Made by a program: the position numbers and the translations under genes. The notes below the pieces were generated by a model. It was not told the origin of the DNA. It did not search any database and saw only the letters and a list, made by a program, of their open reading frames with translations. 64,000 bases of DNA from Cesiribacteraceae bacterium YIM B00369 (GTDB lineage Bacteria; Bacteroidota; Bacteroidia; Cytophagales; Cyclobacteriaceae), in NCBI GenBank assembly GCA_017948555.1, contig JAFMYY010000015.1:1-64000 (forward strand), in the 5' to 3' direction. Position 1 is the first letter of the stretch. Every line of letters starts with the position of its first letter. Positions 26,260 through 35,903 of this stretch are shown here, piece by piece.

Positions 26260-27129
26260 ATGGGCAACCACAAGGAATTCATAGCCAGTAAAACAAACTG
26301 GCTTAGCGATGATGACGTAAAACAATTCAATGAAGAGGGATTTCTTGGTCCTTACTCCCTTTTTGATCCCAATGAAGCTAAAAATATTTTTGCCCGCTGC
26401 TTTAGTTACCCAAGGCCTCTTCTACCTTGGTCAAAAGGCAGGCATACTGTTGTCAGAGAAGTCGCAGAAACTGCCACTCATCCTGCAATTGTAGAAAAAA
26501 TAACTCCTCTTTTAGGGGAGGATATTTTGTTATGGGGCAGTATGCTGATAAGACAAAAGCCGTCCGCTAAACACCCTGTACATGTTGATGTAGAGCATGT
26601 TGAATGGCCGGGAATTTCAGTCTGGATAGGTATTGAAAATGTTACAAATCAATCCAGTTTTTGTGTAGTTCCAGGCTCCCACCACTATAACATAACTCCC
26701 GATGAGTTGAAAGGAACAGATCCTTCAGATGATAAATTAATAATGGAAGCCGCAAGGAAGATGTACCCCGAAAGCAAACTGAAATACCTGAACATTAAAG
26801 ATGGACAATTCATTATTTTTAGTGGCAAGTTATGGCACGGCACAAAAAATGATTCCTCCAAACTCAGGAGTTCTATTATTCTACAATACACAACTCCTAC
26901 TCACAAGGTAAAAATTGCGAAAAATTACAAATTACCCGAAACAACCTGGTACAAGAAAAACCCCATTTGCCTGTTAGTATCAGGAAAAGACAAATCTGGC
27001 ATTAACAAACTTATTGACATAAATAATATTAACCCAGTCGGAAGTCAACTGAAGGCACTATTCTTTCACTTTCCTTCAAATATTTTGAAAACCATAAAGA
27101 AATATTTATCAAAGCCGGCACTGATGTAG
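26260..27129 (+). CDS. Phytanoyl-CoA dioxygenase (PhyH) family protein
   Basis: 289 residues of the Fe(II)/2-oxoglutarate oxygenase fold. The iron ligands appear as H108-x-D110 in KHPVHVDVEH and H193 in GKLWHGTKNDSS, with R203 as the likely 2-oxoglutarate anchor; CVVPGSHHY is a family hallmark. Such enzymes hydroxylate small molecules or lipid- or sugar-linked groups; the substrate here is unknown. It is the only plus-strand gene in the 23.8-42.4 kb locus, placed head to head with the GT26 gene and tail to tail with a GT4 gene. Its base composition matches the locus, so it probably came with it. Confidence 0.85.
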   Translation: MGNHKEFIASKTNWLSDDDVKQFNEEGFLGPYSLFDPNEAKNIFARCFSYPRPLLPWSKGRHTVVREVAETATHPAIVEKITPLLGEDILLWGSMLIRQKPSAKHPVHVDVEHVEWPGISVWIGIENVTNQSSFCVVPGSHHYNITPDELKGTDPSDDKLIMEAARKMYPESKLKYLNIKDGQFIIFSGKLWHGTKNDSSKLRSSIILQYTTPTHKVKIAKNYKLPETTWYKKNPICLLVSGKDKSGINKLIDINNINPVGSQLKALFFHFPSNILKTIKKYLSKPALM

Positions 27130-27235
27130 TAACAATTGGAGAATGCAAAAAAATCTAAAAGATTCCTTCTAAATGGTGTTAATTGTATAACCACCGAGGT
27201 AAGTTATTTACTTATCCTTTCGTTGCGATACTACA

Positions 27236-28450
27236 TTAAAGGGGTTGTGAATAATATTCACCCACAATTGAAGCTACTTTTCTTTCCCAGTTTTGTTTTT
27301 TTCCAAAGTTATAAGCAGCTAAAGACATCTTCCTGACTAATGTTTTATCATTGTAGAGTTGGAGTATAGCTTTAGACAGTTCCAATTCTATATCTTCAGG
27401 ATCATCGATGGAACATTTAATTCCTATTTTGTCATTTACTATTATAGACTGGCCGTGGAGGTCCAGTGTAACAACAGGTAATCCAAAAGATAAAGCTTCG
27501 ATTAATTGAGCAGGACAAGAGTCTCTTAAAGAAGTAAAAAAGAAAACATCATGCTCCTTGTAAACTTCTTTTACTTCCTTAAAAGGAACAGTTCCCTTGT
27601 AATCCACTTTTTCACCTAATTCAAGGTCTTCAATTTGCTTTAGTATACTCTCTTTCATTTCTCCATCTCCAACAATGGTTAATGAAATATCCTTATACGT
27701 CTCTAGCTTCTTCATCACATTCAACACCATTGGCAGCCCTTTCCGGGGCATTAGCCTACCGACCCACAGTAATTTCAAACCTGAATCATAAGTCCGTTCA
27801 GGAAATTCAGAAGGAAAAAAAGACGAAGGCAAGGCGGCATCAAATGTAAAAAAAACACTCCTTGCACCCAGAGACTGTGCTAAATTAAGGGTTTCCTTAT
27901 TTGAAACTAAAATTGTTTGGGCTCCTTTCAGCATGTTGTAACAAGCAGGATTATACTTAACCAACATGTTAGAAACCTTTAGACGCCGTTCTTCACCAAC
28001 CCAGTGGCCACCAAAATATTTTTTAAGAGATTCAGGGGCCATCTGCCCCCCACCACTTGGCCCAAATATAAAAGGGATTTTAAGGCGATACATAAATGAA
28101 CCTAACTGAATACTTCCCCAGGTAACATGGTGAACAAGATCAAATTTTTGGGACTTATGCAGCTTTAAGGCCACCTGAGAAGCTTTCCATTGCCAAAGCA
28201 GGTAATGAAAATACATGCCTGCCTGAGACCGGTAGTAAAGCTTGTTCAGCCATTTAGGCATTTTAACATAAATAAATTTTAAATTAGAATTGCTTTTTAC
28301 ATTGGCTTTTATCGCAGCTTCCCCCTCCGCCTGGGTAAAACAGAAGACCTCTAATCCAAGTTTTGATAATTCATTTGCCCAATTAAAGCCATTCCCGGGC
28401 TCTGACCCTTTAGAGGGATCACAAGCATAAGAAGATAAAAGTATTTTCAT
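27236..28450 (-). CDS. Glycosyltransferase, GT4 type
   Basis: 404 residues. The N-terminal domain begins MKILLSSYACDPSKGSEPG, a pattern of GT4 enzymes in capsule loci, with a PFIFGPSGGGQMAP segment. The C-terminal donor domain starts LKLLWVGRLMPRKGL (about residue 228) and carries the E-x7-E-like stretch SCPAQLIEALSFGLPVV. The sugar specificity cannot be predicted. Its 3' end converges with that of the PhyH-like gene across a 106-bp gap. Confidence 0.9.
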   Translation of the reverse strand: MKILLSSYACDPSKGSEPGNGFNWANELSKLGLEVFCFTQAEGEAAIKANVKSNSNLKFIYVKMPKWLNKLYYRSQAGMYFHYLLWQWKASQVALKLHKSQKFDLVHHVTWGSIQLGSFMYRLKIPFIFGPSGGGQMAPESLKKYFGGHWVGEERRLKVSNMLVKYNPACYNMLKGAQTILVSNKETLNLAQSLGARSVFFTFDAALPSSFFPSEFPERTYDSGLKLLWVGRLMPRKGLPMVLNVMKKLETYKDISLTIVGDGEMKESILKQIEDLELGEKVDYKGTVPFKEVKEVYKEHDVFFFTSLRDSCPAQLIEALSFGLPVVTLDLHGQSIIVNDKIGIKCSIDDPEDIELELSKAILQLYNDKTLVRKMSLAAYNFGKKQNWERKVASIVGEYYSQPL

Positions 28451-28545
28451 TATTTAATGTTGTTGCTGACCAATTTAATTAATAATTATTTTTTTTATCA
28501 ATTAAATACATAAATTACATTCAGTCGGATCTAATGACATGTAAA

Positions 28546-29451
28546 TTACCGGAGCCCCAGCATAGAATACAATCTTGTAGCTATTCTATTCTTAAGGTTA
28601 TTCCTTTTAAGGAATTCACTATTAATTTTATTGTGAATTACAGGCTCACATAATTTAAATATTTCCTGGTCAGAGGTATCTAATTCAGTTTTATACCTAT
28701 TGTAACCAAAAGTGTTAGAGCCATCTTTATTAAAACCAACATTAATTACCTTGCTCGATGTCGGGTAGGCTGTCACCAAATTATGCTTGAACTGGTAATA
28801 AAACAACCTGATATCCCAGGCTCTGATTTTACCTTTCATTGTTTCTTTCAACATCTTTGATAAATCACTTCCTCCGCTTCTGTTAAAATTCCTTTGAAGG
28901 GCTTTATTGGCTTCAAAACTTTCAAAATCTATCACATCCCAATCCACTGATTTAATTTTATCACTCCAGGTAGCCCACCCCCAACTCCATGAGCGCTTTG
29001 TAAAATAAACATCATGTTCATAATTTTCCGGGAATTTATTTACATAAGAATACCCACTTATAGATAAAACTTCAGGATGTTTAGAGTAATAGTTTAGGGC
29101 TTGGTTCATAAATAACAAAAAGTTATTTCCCAAAACTAAATCGTCTTCTAAAACAATAAACCTGTCAAATTTCTGAGATGCCTCCTGAATCCCTCTAATA
29201 ATATTATAATCTACTCCTAAATTTTCCTTCCGCTCAATAATTTCTATAGATTTAAAATGTTTAAGAGCCCGTAAATATTTTCTAACTGCTTTAACTTTGT
29301 TTTCATCTTCAGCAGATTTTGGAGCATCTGAAAAAACAACTACATCTGATTCTTTTGCCAAAACACAATCAGACAAAGATTTTACTATCTTCTTCACATT
29401 TTCCAATCGCTTGTAAGTAAACAGGATAACAGGTGCCGGTGAATTATTCAT
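28546..29451 (-). CDS. GT-A fold glycosyltransferase
   Basis: 301 residues. It starts with PAPVILFTYKRLENVKKIVKSL (two parts), contains an acidic DxD-like motif in RFIVLEDDLVLG at about residue 100 and RSWSWGWATWSDKI in the acceptor region. This pattern is found in capsule-locus glycosyltransferases related to GNT-I/GT2 type enzymes. The donor and acceptor are unknown. A -7 element 54 nt upstream may give it a promoter of its own inside the operon. Confidence 0.82.
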   Translation of the reverse strand: MNNSPAPVILFTYKRLENVKKIVKSLSDCVLAKESDVVVFSDAPKSAEDENKVKAVRKYLRALKHFKSIEIIERKENLGVDYNIIRGIQEASQKFDRFIVLEDDLVLGNNFLLFMNQALNYYSKHPEVLSISGYSYVNKFPENYEHDVYFTKRSWSWGWATWSDKIKSVDWDVIDFESFEANKALQRNFNRSGGSDLSKMLKETMKGKIRAWDIRLFYYQFKHNLVTAYPTSSKVINVGFNKDGSNTFGYNRYKTELDTSDQEIFKLCEPVIHNKINSEFLKRNNLKNRIATRLYSMLGLR

Positions 29452-29504
29452 GCAGAATTAATTATAAATATAAAGGAATTTTAAAATTGACAGATCCTTG
29501 AAAT

Positions 29505-29512
29505 CAAACCTA
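29505..29512 (-). promoter_or_regulatory. Possible internal promoter (-7 element)
   Basis: TAGGTTTG on the minus strand matches TAnnTTTG and lies 53 nt before the start codon of the gene ending at 28,546, in a 105-bp gap. No -33 box is present. Confidence 0.4.
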
Positions 29513-29556
29513 TTCTTTGAGGTTTAAAACCAGTTGAGAATTTTTTTAAAGAAGGA

Positions 29557-30138
29557 CTAACAGCTACTTTTTACTAATTTAGCATTTTTGGGAACACTTG
29601 AATAATTACTATGAATCATAGTGAGGTGATTTTCCAGATCTTCTTTTGAATCAAACCTATCTCTAATTTTTTTTGCAGGCACTCCTGCATATATGGAAAA
29701 TGGTTCCACGTTTTTGGTCACAACAGAACCTGCTGCAATAATACTTCCTGTACCTATTTTAACACCACTTAAAATTATTGAACCGTACCCTACCCAAACA
29801 TCATCTTCAATAATAATTATTTCACCCAGGCCCTTCCAGCAATAGTCTTTTTCCCTAATTTGGGATGCCAGCCTGATTGGAGTTCCTACTTGTTGAAAAT
29901 GATGATCATACTTACCAACAAGAGCTACTTTATTTCCAAAAATAACGTAATCTCCAATTTTACAATCAGTTTCAATTTGAGAATCTCTCCCAATATAGAA
30001 ATCTGATCCTATCTCCAGTGTATTCCTCGCCCATAAACGAACCCTCGCACCTGCATGGAAATTCTTCCCAATAGTATAGTTTCGCCATTTTACTTGTGCC
30101 AGATATAAATTCCGTAATTTCTTTATTAATTTTACCAT
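29557..30138 (-). CDS. Hexapeptide-repeat acyltransferase (WcaF/LbH type)
   Basis: 193 residues with left-handed beta-helix hexapeptide repeats from about residue 45 to 150 (LEIGSDFYIGRDSQIETDC, then IIIEDDVWVGYGSIILSGVKIG in parts). The catalytic-type histidine region DHHFQ and the final GVPAKKIRDRF motif fit sugar O- or N-acetyltransferases. It probably acetylates a capsule sugar. It is one of three such enzymes in this locus. Confidence 0.87.
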   Translation of the reverse strand: MVKLIKKLRNLYLAQVKWRNYTIGKNFHAGARVRLWARNTLEIGSDFYIGRDSQIETDCKIGDYVIFGNKVALVGKYDHHFQQVGTPIRLASQIREKDYCWKGLGEIIIIEDDVWVGYGSIILSGVKIGTGSIIAAGSVVTKNVEPFSIYAGVPAKKIRDRFDSKEDLENHLTMIHSNYSSVPKNAKLVKSSC

Positions 30139-30201
30139 AATACAGAACTGTAAACAATACAGAGGAACGGTGCGACTATAAATTTCTTAGTATCCTTACT
30201 T

Positions 30202-31080
30202 TCATGACTCTCTTTTTTCCCGAAATTTCTTTTTCAGGCGATTTAGAATTGCACTAGTTACCATATAGGTTGTTTTGAAAAATCCATCAATATGCACAGC
30301 AAATATAAAAGGATGAATTTCCTCTTTAGCCATTTCTTTTAAATCCTTATCAGGTAAATTCAATACATGCCGCAAATTATGCCTTAAAAAAGGAAAGCCG
30401 TGATTAGCTGTTTTGAATGGAATACGGGTAATTAACTCCTTCCTGCCAAATGATTTATATTGTTGAATATCCATTACCGACTTACAGGATTGAAAATAAT
30501 AGTATTCTACAGTTGGCAGCACAAAATTTTCGATTTTAAAATAAACCGCTCTCTCTGGACTTTGAGCATATTTAAATAAAACAGGATCAATGAGTGGCGT
30601 TGAATCCCTCATTATAATATTTAAATTAAGCTGTGCATTGAAAGCATAGATTCTTTCAGCATTCAACAGACTGCCAAACAACATTGCGGCAAATCCACCT
30701 GCAGAACTACCTATTGTATACACCCTGAAGTTTTGTGTTAATGAACGCAGCAATTCAGCTACCTTTTCAGGAGTATCAAGCTCTTTATTGATTCCTTCAA
30801 CATACCATTGTTTCTGAATATCCCTTACAAATATATGCTTATGTCCATTAGGAAAGGTATTATTACGCCACTCATACTTATTTTTATTCAGAATTGATCG
30901 CTGAAAAGATAAAGGAGTATTAGGATAATAAATTTCATTACTACTAAAGTATATCACGCATAAATCTTTATGAACTTTTGCGCCTTCCTCGTAAACTATT
31001 TCATAATTATCATGATTCTGATAAACATCCCTAACGAGAGAATCATCAATCTGAAATATTTTTGTATTTATTACTTCCAT
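30202..31080 (-). CDS. Alpha/beta-hydrolase-like protein of a capsule locus
   Basis: 292 residues. The nucleophile-elbow motif GSSAGG (124-129, serine 126) in YTIGSSAGGFAAMLFGSL and a late histidine in TANHGFPF indicate an alpha/beta-hydrolase fold; no signal peptide is present, so it is cytoplasmic. It overlaps the upstream glycosyltransferase gene by 10 bp, so translation is coupled. Its work may be deacylation or acyl transfer on an intermediate, but the substrate is unknown. I do not recognise a characterised homologue. Confidence 0.65.
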   Translation of the reverse strand: MEVINTKIFQIDDSLVRDVYQNHDNYEIVYEEGAKVHKDLCVIYFSSNEIYYPNTPLSFQRSILNKNKYEWRNNTFPNGHKHIFVRDIQKQWYVEGINKELDTPEKVAELLRSLTQNFRVYTIGSSAGGFAAMLFGSLLNAERIYAFNAQLNLNIIMRDSTPLIDPVLFKYAQSPERAVYFKIENFVLPTVEYYYFQSCKSVMDIQQYKSFGRKELITRIPFKTANHGFPFLRHNLRHVLNLPDKDLKEMAKEEIHPFIFAVHIDGFFKTTYMVTSAILNRLKKKFREKRES

Positions 31081-31907
31081 AAAGCAGGAATTAAAACACG
31101 AAGATGAATAGAGAAATAATGCTTTAATGCTGTAAATATTCCAAAATGCTTTTTCTCGTAAATGAAATGGTAATATGGGTGGCTATATCCTAACGGTGAA
31201 TATAAATTATTAATCCTATCCCTCAGTTTTACTTTTGGTAAACACCATTTGGGTAAGGTTTCATGCTTCTCACAAGTAGCGACAAAATTGCCTGTGGTAT
31301 AAGAAGATATTCCTGCTTTTTTGGCTCTTAAACTATAATCATTGTCACCAATAGCATGGATAAATTGCCAGTCTAAATTTCCAACTTTTTTGAATACATG
31401 TTGAGGTATTAACACACAATTACCGTTGATGATATCACATTCACCCAAGTTCCCATTTGGATAATTAGATTTATAATTTTTACCCTCCAGCTTTCCTCCA
31501 CCATATGTAAGCTCCCCTTTATTAGAAGGAGATTCTGTACACCCACATATAATAGATTTATAACCGGTCGCTTTTGCAGCACCCAGCATTTCGGTTAAAG
31601 CATTACGATAAAGATTTGTGTCATCATTTAACCACAAATAGAATTTATAATTGCCCATTGCTGCAGATTGCCAAGCAGTGTACATTCCTCTGTTCCAGAA
31701 CAGATTGCCATCTCCCTTTAAAACATTTACTGTCGGAAAAGTTTTTTGAACTTCCAGTCCTGTACCATCAGTTGACCCATCATCTACCAGATAAACTTTA
31801 ATAGTGAAATCCGTATATAGCCCCTCCTGATTAAACAATTCCTTTAAAGACTGTACCGTCTTCTCTTTTCTATTATGGCACGTCATTAACACAGCAATCT
31901 GTTCCAT
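31071..31907 (-). CDS. Glycosyltransferase family 2
   Basis: 278 residues. The GT-A nucleotide-binding core runs from IAVLMTCHNRKEKTVQSL through VYLVDDGSTDGT to the metal motif LWLNDDTNLY near residue 97. The segment GDGNLFWNRGMYTAW is common in rhamnosyl- and related transferases of O-antigen loci. A later IGDNDYSLRAKKAG stretch contains the catalytic-base region. It overlaps the hydrolase-like gene by 10 bp. Confidence 0.93.
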   Translation of the reverse strand: MEQIAVLMTCHNRKEKTVQSLKELFNQEGLYTDFTIKVYLVDDGSTDGTGLEVQKTFPTVNVLKGDGNLFWNRGMYTAWQSAAMGNYKFYLWLNDDTNLYRNALTEMLGAAKATGYKSIICGCTESPSNKGELTYGGGKLEGKNYKSNYPNGNLGECDIINGNCVLIPQHVFKKVGNLDWQFIHAIGDNDYSLRAKKAGISSYTTGNFVATCEKHETLPKWCLPKVKLRDRINNLYSPLGYSHPYYHFIYEKKHFGIFTALKHYFSIHLRVLIPALWK

Positions 31908-31971
31908 TTTTAATTTAATTTTTTTCGTAATTCAATTACCTTTCAATCTTTTCTATTATTGATTAGTTAAT

Positions 31972-33018
31972 TCAATTAACATTTTTTAAAATTTCCAGGT
32001 ATCTTTCTCTAATCACTTTTTTAGAAAATTTTCGGTGCATTAACTTGTAACCCATTTGCTTAAATTCATCTATCAACGAAGGCTTTTCTAATAAGGTGTT
32101 TAGCTTTGTTATACACTCTTCAGGAGAATCAGAAATATATCCGCTTACACCGTCAGTAATTACTTCTTTAGCACCGAGTGCATATTTAGTTGTAATAACG
32201 GCTAAACCAGCTGCAGCCGCCTCTCCAATAACTTGTGGATAGCCATCAATCCTCGTAGGTAAAACAAGTATATCATGCTCTTCAAAAGCTTTTTTATGGC
32301 TTTCACTTCCATATTTTATCCCCGGCAAGTATTGAACACCTTCAACATCAGCTGATAAATCATTCGTCATCATTGTAAGAGAACATTTATCTTTTAGAGA
32401 ATTTTGCCAACCTTTTACGAGGATATCGCCACCTTTTCGCTGTAAATCACCACCGACGAACAGGACTCTTGGTTTTTTAGGTGTTGGCCGGGGAGGAATG
32501 TTTAATTTATCAACTAAAAAAGGCATTGGGACTTGATACAAACTCTGGGCTTGTATACCATAAATGCCTTCTAAATTATCTCTAACAGCAGCTGTAAAGC
32601 ACATAATTTTAGGACAGTGCTGGAGTACCTTAGAATGTAATTTGAACACCCAGTTTTTCTTAATGGGTTCCCCTAATGCAGAAGGATAAAGGTTGCGGGT
32701 CCAATCCAAAGCAATTGCTGTTCTTTTAGGGTTCCATGCACCATATGCGAATAAAGCTGGGCTTAAACCGTGAAATAAGATACTTTTACCCTCCTCTGAA
32801 TATTTTTTCACTATTTTTCTTAAGGCCAAAGCGGATTTGAATCGGTATCTTATACTTTGGCTTAATGTAATTTTACCAGAATTTGAATCATCAGCATGTT
32901 TTTCTGCAAAACGGAAAAGGTCAACATCTTCAGCTAATAAGGCTTGCAAATTTGATTCTAAAGTTCTATTTCCCAGATCGACCGGAAAGGTGACGAGGAG
33001 AATGCTTTTTGAAGACAT
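31972..33018 (-). CDS. Glycosyltransferase, GT4 type
   Basis: 348 residues. The donor-binding domain starts KKPRVLFVGGDLQRKGGDIL (about residue 185) and has LPTRIDGYPQVIGEAAAAGLAVI, equivalent to the E-x7-E region of GT4 (shown joined from its two parts). The first possible start is a TTG at 33,021; the ATG immediately after it at 33,018 is preferred. The sugar is not predictable. Confidence 0.88.
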   Translation of the reverse strand: MSSKSILLVTFPVDLGNRTLESNLQALLAEDVDLFRFAEKHADDSNSGKITLSQSIRYRFKSALALRKIVKKYSEEGKSILFHGLSPALFAYGAWNPKRTAIALDWTRNLYPSALGEPIKKNWVFKLHSKVLQHCPKIMCFTAAVRDNLEGIYGIQAQSLYQVPMPFLVDKLNIPPRPTPKKPRVLFVGGDLQRKGGDILVKGWQNSLKDKCSLTMMTNDLSADVEGVQYLPGIKYGSESHKKAFEEHDILVLPTRIDGYPQVIGEAAAAGLAVITTKYALGAKEVITDGVSGYISDSPEECITKLNTLLEKPSLIDEFKQMGYKLMHRKFSKKVIRERYLEILKNVN

Positions 33019-33171
33019 CAAGTATTGTTTTTGGTTGTGGAGATTAGTTCAAAATTATCAGGAGCTTAATTCTATTTTAGCCTATGTATGTGATTGGAGG
33101 GTATAATTTTACAATTAGTACCCTATTTACATACAGAGAAACTTTACATTTATTGAAAACAAAGAGGTTAA

Positions 33172-34500
33172 TTATTTAGGCAGCACATTTTCGGTTAGAA
33201 ATTGCTTTTTGAAATAATTTTTCATTAACAAATTGAGGGTTAGTTGCATTTTCCGATAGCGTACATCAAATATACCCCGAACCCACAATTTCATTTCTAA
33301 ATCGTTCATTTGCCTAAATGATCTGGAAAAGCACATTCCAATCAAAGCCCATAGAAAGAAATAAGACAAATCAAACCTGCTAAAATCTTCAACCCAAGCA
33401 TAGGCCCAACGGAAAGTAACATACATCCCTATAATCTTAATGACAGTATTGTTAGATCTTTTAATTGCCAAAAAAGATGCCCTATAAAAAATTAAAAAAT
33501 AAAGAAAAACCCCAATTAAACCTGTCCATGTAAAAATATTTAGTATCGACACTTCATTATTGAATCGCTCCATTTTTCCTGTATTTAGCTCTTCAGCAAG
33601 ATAAAGCCCAAATAACTCTGAATCATTTCCTCTGGCAGGTGTCCGGCCAAATAATATGTAGTTATTCTTCAAAGCAGAAAATAGAACTTCTTCATATAAC
33701 AAGGTTCTGGTATCAGTAGTTAAACTCTCCTCTTTTACTTCACCATTTTCAACAACGGTTGTTGTATAATCTCCATTGATATATTCATCCATTTTAAATA
33801 CATTAACTCCTCCTGTTACTGCCGAAATAAATAATATTATTGGAATAGCTAGAAAAAGTAGTCGAACACAATTGTAGGTTCCTTTTGGAATTAATTCACG
33901 AGAATAGAAAAGCATACCAAAAACAAATGCAACACTAAATTTTATTACATTACTTCTGGCATCAAGAGCACCAACAACAACAAAGAAAGTAAAAAATAAA
34001 ATTACCACTTTCCATTTCTTTGAAAGAAGAGGAAAAAACAAAAGAAGGAAAGATATAGGTACTAAATATTGACCTAAAGCATCATTGGAAACAAAAAAAG
34101 GAATAAAAAGAAAAAAAGCTGGTAAAGCATATTTTATCCACGTTCCCAATAACTTCTGCATTATGTCTCTATTTGTTGTAATATATACAGAAACAGGTAG
34201 CAAAAAAATCATAGCTGTTCCGACTAAATTTTTCCATTCCCAATAATTTTCAGCAACAAAAAACCCCCTGATAATACAAAATATATTCCAGAATAAATAT
34301 AGTGAAACTACAGTGATTAATTGATTATTATTTTTATCATAATAACCTTTTCTAGCTTTTAGAAAAGCCCACAAAATGCTTATATAAATACCCCACCAAA
34401 GAAAGGTATTTCCAATAGGTAAACTGGTCCATTGGTTTATTGATGATACTGTTATCAACAATATAGAAAAGGAAATAAACTTACTTAAATGGAACTGCAT
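33172..34500 (-). CDS. Wzy-like polysaccharide polymerase (O-antigen polymerase/ligase type)
   Basis: About 442 residues with some ten to eleven hydrophobic helices and one large hydrophilic loop (about residues 225-300, including DTRTLLYEEVLFSAL and ILFGRTPARGND), the layout of Wzy polymerases and WaaL ligases. It presumably joins repeat units on the periplasmic side of the inner membrane. It lies between acyltransferase and glycosyltransferase genes, with the Wzx gene in the same operon, consistent with Wzy. The ATG at 34,500 follows an in-frame TTG at 34,503. Confidence 0.8.
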   Translation of the reverse strand: MQFHLSKFISFSILLITVSSINQWTSLPIGNTFLWWGIYISILWAFLKARKGYYDKNNNQLITVVSLYLFWNIFCIIRGFFVAENYWEWKNLVGTAMIFLLPVSVYITTNRDIMQKLLGTWIKYALPAFFLFIPFFVSNDALGQYLVPISFLLLFFPLLSKKWKVVILFFTFFVVVGALDARSNVIKFSVAFVFGMLFYSRELIPKGTYNCVRLLFLAIPIILFISAVTGGVNVFKMDEYINGDYTTTVVENGEVKEESLTTDTRTLLYEEVLFSALKNNYILFGRTPARGNDSELFGLYLAEELNTGKMERFNNEVSILNIFTWTGLIGVFLYFLIFYRASFLAIKRSNNTVIKIIGMYVTFRWAYAWVEDFSRFDLSYFFLWALIGMCFSRSFRQMNDLEMKLWVRGIFDVRYRKMQLTLNLLMKNYFKKQFLTENVLPK

Positions 34501-34529
34501 CAATATTCTACAAATGAATTAATAAAATT

Positions 34530-35180
34530 TCAAGCTTCTACAATATTGAAAGCTTTTTGACTATCCAGATCTTTTATCATTCTTGCTGGGTTTCCTGCCC
34601 ATATTTGGTTATCAGGAATATCTTTGGTAACTACAGAGCAGGCACCTACAATCGAATTTTCACCAATGGTAACTCCCTTCAAAATAGTAGAGTGAGCTCC
34701 AATAAAGGCGTTATCTTTTATTACTACAGGTTTCTTTATTTTATTCTGGAGATCAAGCTTCGGATCCTTTCTAATCATTGGGTCCAATGAATGAAAGTCA
34801 GTATCGTATATACAAACTCCACCTCCAATTTTCACATCGTTTCCTATGGTAATGCTCACATGGCATACTATGGCAGTCTGGCTTATTCCGACATTATTTC
34901 CTATTGATAATTTGGCATGCTTATCAATAAATAAAACACAATGCTGAGGACGACCTATAGGATTGCCTGACAGTTTATTATTCATATTAAATTCTGCACC
35001 TATAGTACATTTACCGCCAAATGCTACAGATACATAAGGCAATCCTATGGTATTGAAACTTTTATGCTGAACATTTTGACCATAAAATATCATACGACAT
35101 AAAATCACCTCAACTTTATTAGAGCAAAGCATTACAACCCGGCGCAAAGCTTTAAAAAACCAAACAAAAAGACCTTGCAT
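34530..35180 (-). CDS. Hexapeptide-repeat O-acetyltransferase (WbbJ-like)
   Basis: 216 residues. Hexapeptide repeats start near residue 75 (CTIGAEFNMNN) and run to about 190, with the IYDTDFHSLDP segment carrying the family histidine and an AGNPARMIKDL end. The hydrophobic N-terminus (residues 1-15) suggests membrane contact. It most likely acetylates a sugar of the repeat unit. Confidence 0.87.
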   Translation of the reverse strand: MQGLFVWFFKALRRVVMLCSNKVEVILCRMIFYGQNVQHKSFNTIGLPYVSVAFGGKCTIGAEFNMNNKLSGNPIGRPQHCVLFIDKHAKLSIGNNVGISQTAIVCHVSITIGNDVKIGGGVCIYDTDFHSLDPMIRKDPKLDLQNKIKKPVVIKDNAFIGAHSTILKGVTIGENSIVGACSVVTKDIPDNQIWAGNPARMIKDLDSQKAFNIVEA

Positions 35181-35191
35181 TCTTTTACTAT

Positions 35192-35899
35192 TTAATTAAC
35201 AACAGGAAAGTTTTGACAAATAGACAACAGCTGTTCTCTCATTGCATTTACATCTTCAGCCTTTTTTTCCCACCACCTTGATTCTAACAATGACTCCCTT
35301 ACCTCTTCCGAAAATCTAAATTTGATTATTTTTGCAGGTACACCACCAACAATGGCATACGGAGGAATATCTTTTGTAACGACAGCCCCAGCAGCTATTA
35401 CAGCCCCATGCCCAACCTTCACACCATCCATCACAATGGCCCCTGCACCTATCCAAACATCACTTCCAATTTCAATGGATTTATATTCCTCGAATTCCAG
35501 ATCCTTTTCAAGCAGCTTTACTTTTAGTGTATTCTTTACCTTATAGAAAATAGGGGATGTTGAAAAAAGATTTAAAGGATGCAACCCTAATCCTATTTTT
35601 ACATTACTTGAAATTGAACAGTAGTTCCCAATAATAGTATTTTGTAATAGAGCATTATAGCTTACATAAGTATATTTACCTATACGACAATGATTTACAA
35701 CTGAACCTTTAAGAATTTGTGAATGCTCCCCAATAATTGTATCAGAAGTAAAGCAACAATTAGTATCAATAAGCGCATGAGGGTAAAGGCGCTTATTATT
35801 ATAATCCCGGGCCTTGTCATTGGCGATTTCTAAAATGCCTTTTACCAAGCCAATAGGCATCCATAAAACTCTGTTCAAAATCTTTTGCGCGATCTTCAT
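35192..35899 (-). CDS. Xenobiotic-acetyltransferase-like (XAT/CatB) acyltransferase
   Basis: 235 residues from the ATG at 35,899, six bases after the stop of the preceding gene; the longer frame to 36,058 would overlap that gene by 155 bp and is rejected. Hexapeptide repeats begin [19 protein letters not shown] and continue to [20 protein letters not shown] near the end. The catalytic-type histidine is in [20 protein letters not shown]-type enzymes in such loci N- or O-acetylate sugars. Confidence 0.87.
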   Translation of the reverse strand: MKIAQKILNRVLWMPIGLVKGILEIANDKARDYNNKRLYPHALIDTNCCFTSDTIIGEHSQILKGSVVNHCRIGKYTYVSYNALLQNTIIGNYCSISSNVKIGLGLHPLNLFSTSPIFYKVKNTLKVKLLEKDLEFEEYKSIEIGSDVWIGAGAIVMDGVKVGHGAVIAAGAVVTKDIPPYAIVGGVPAKIIKFRFSEEVRESLLESRWWEKKAEDVNAMREQLLSICQNFPVVN

Positions 35900-35903
35900 T
35901 TTT

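Noticed and set aside
27136-27336. 66-codon plus-strand open frame after the PhyH-like gene
   Set aside because: It overlaps the 3' end of the GT4 gene and has spacer-like composition.
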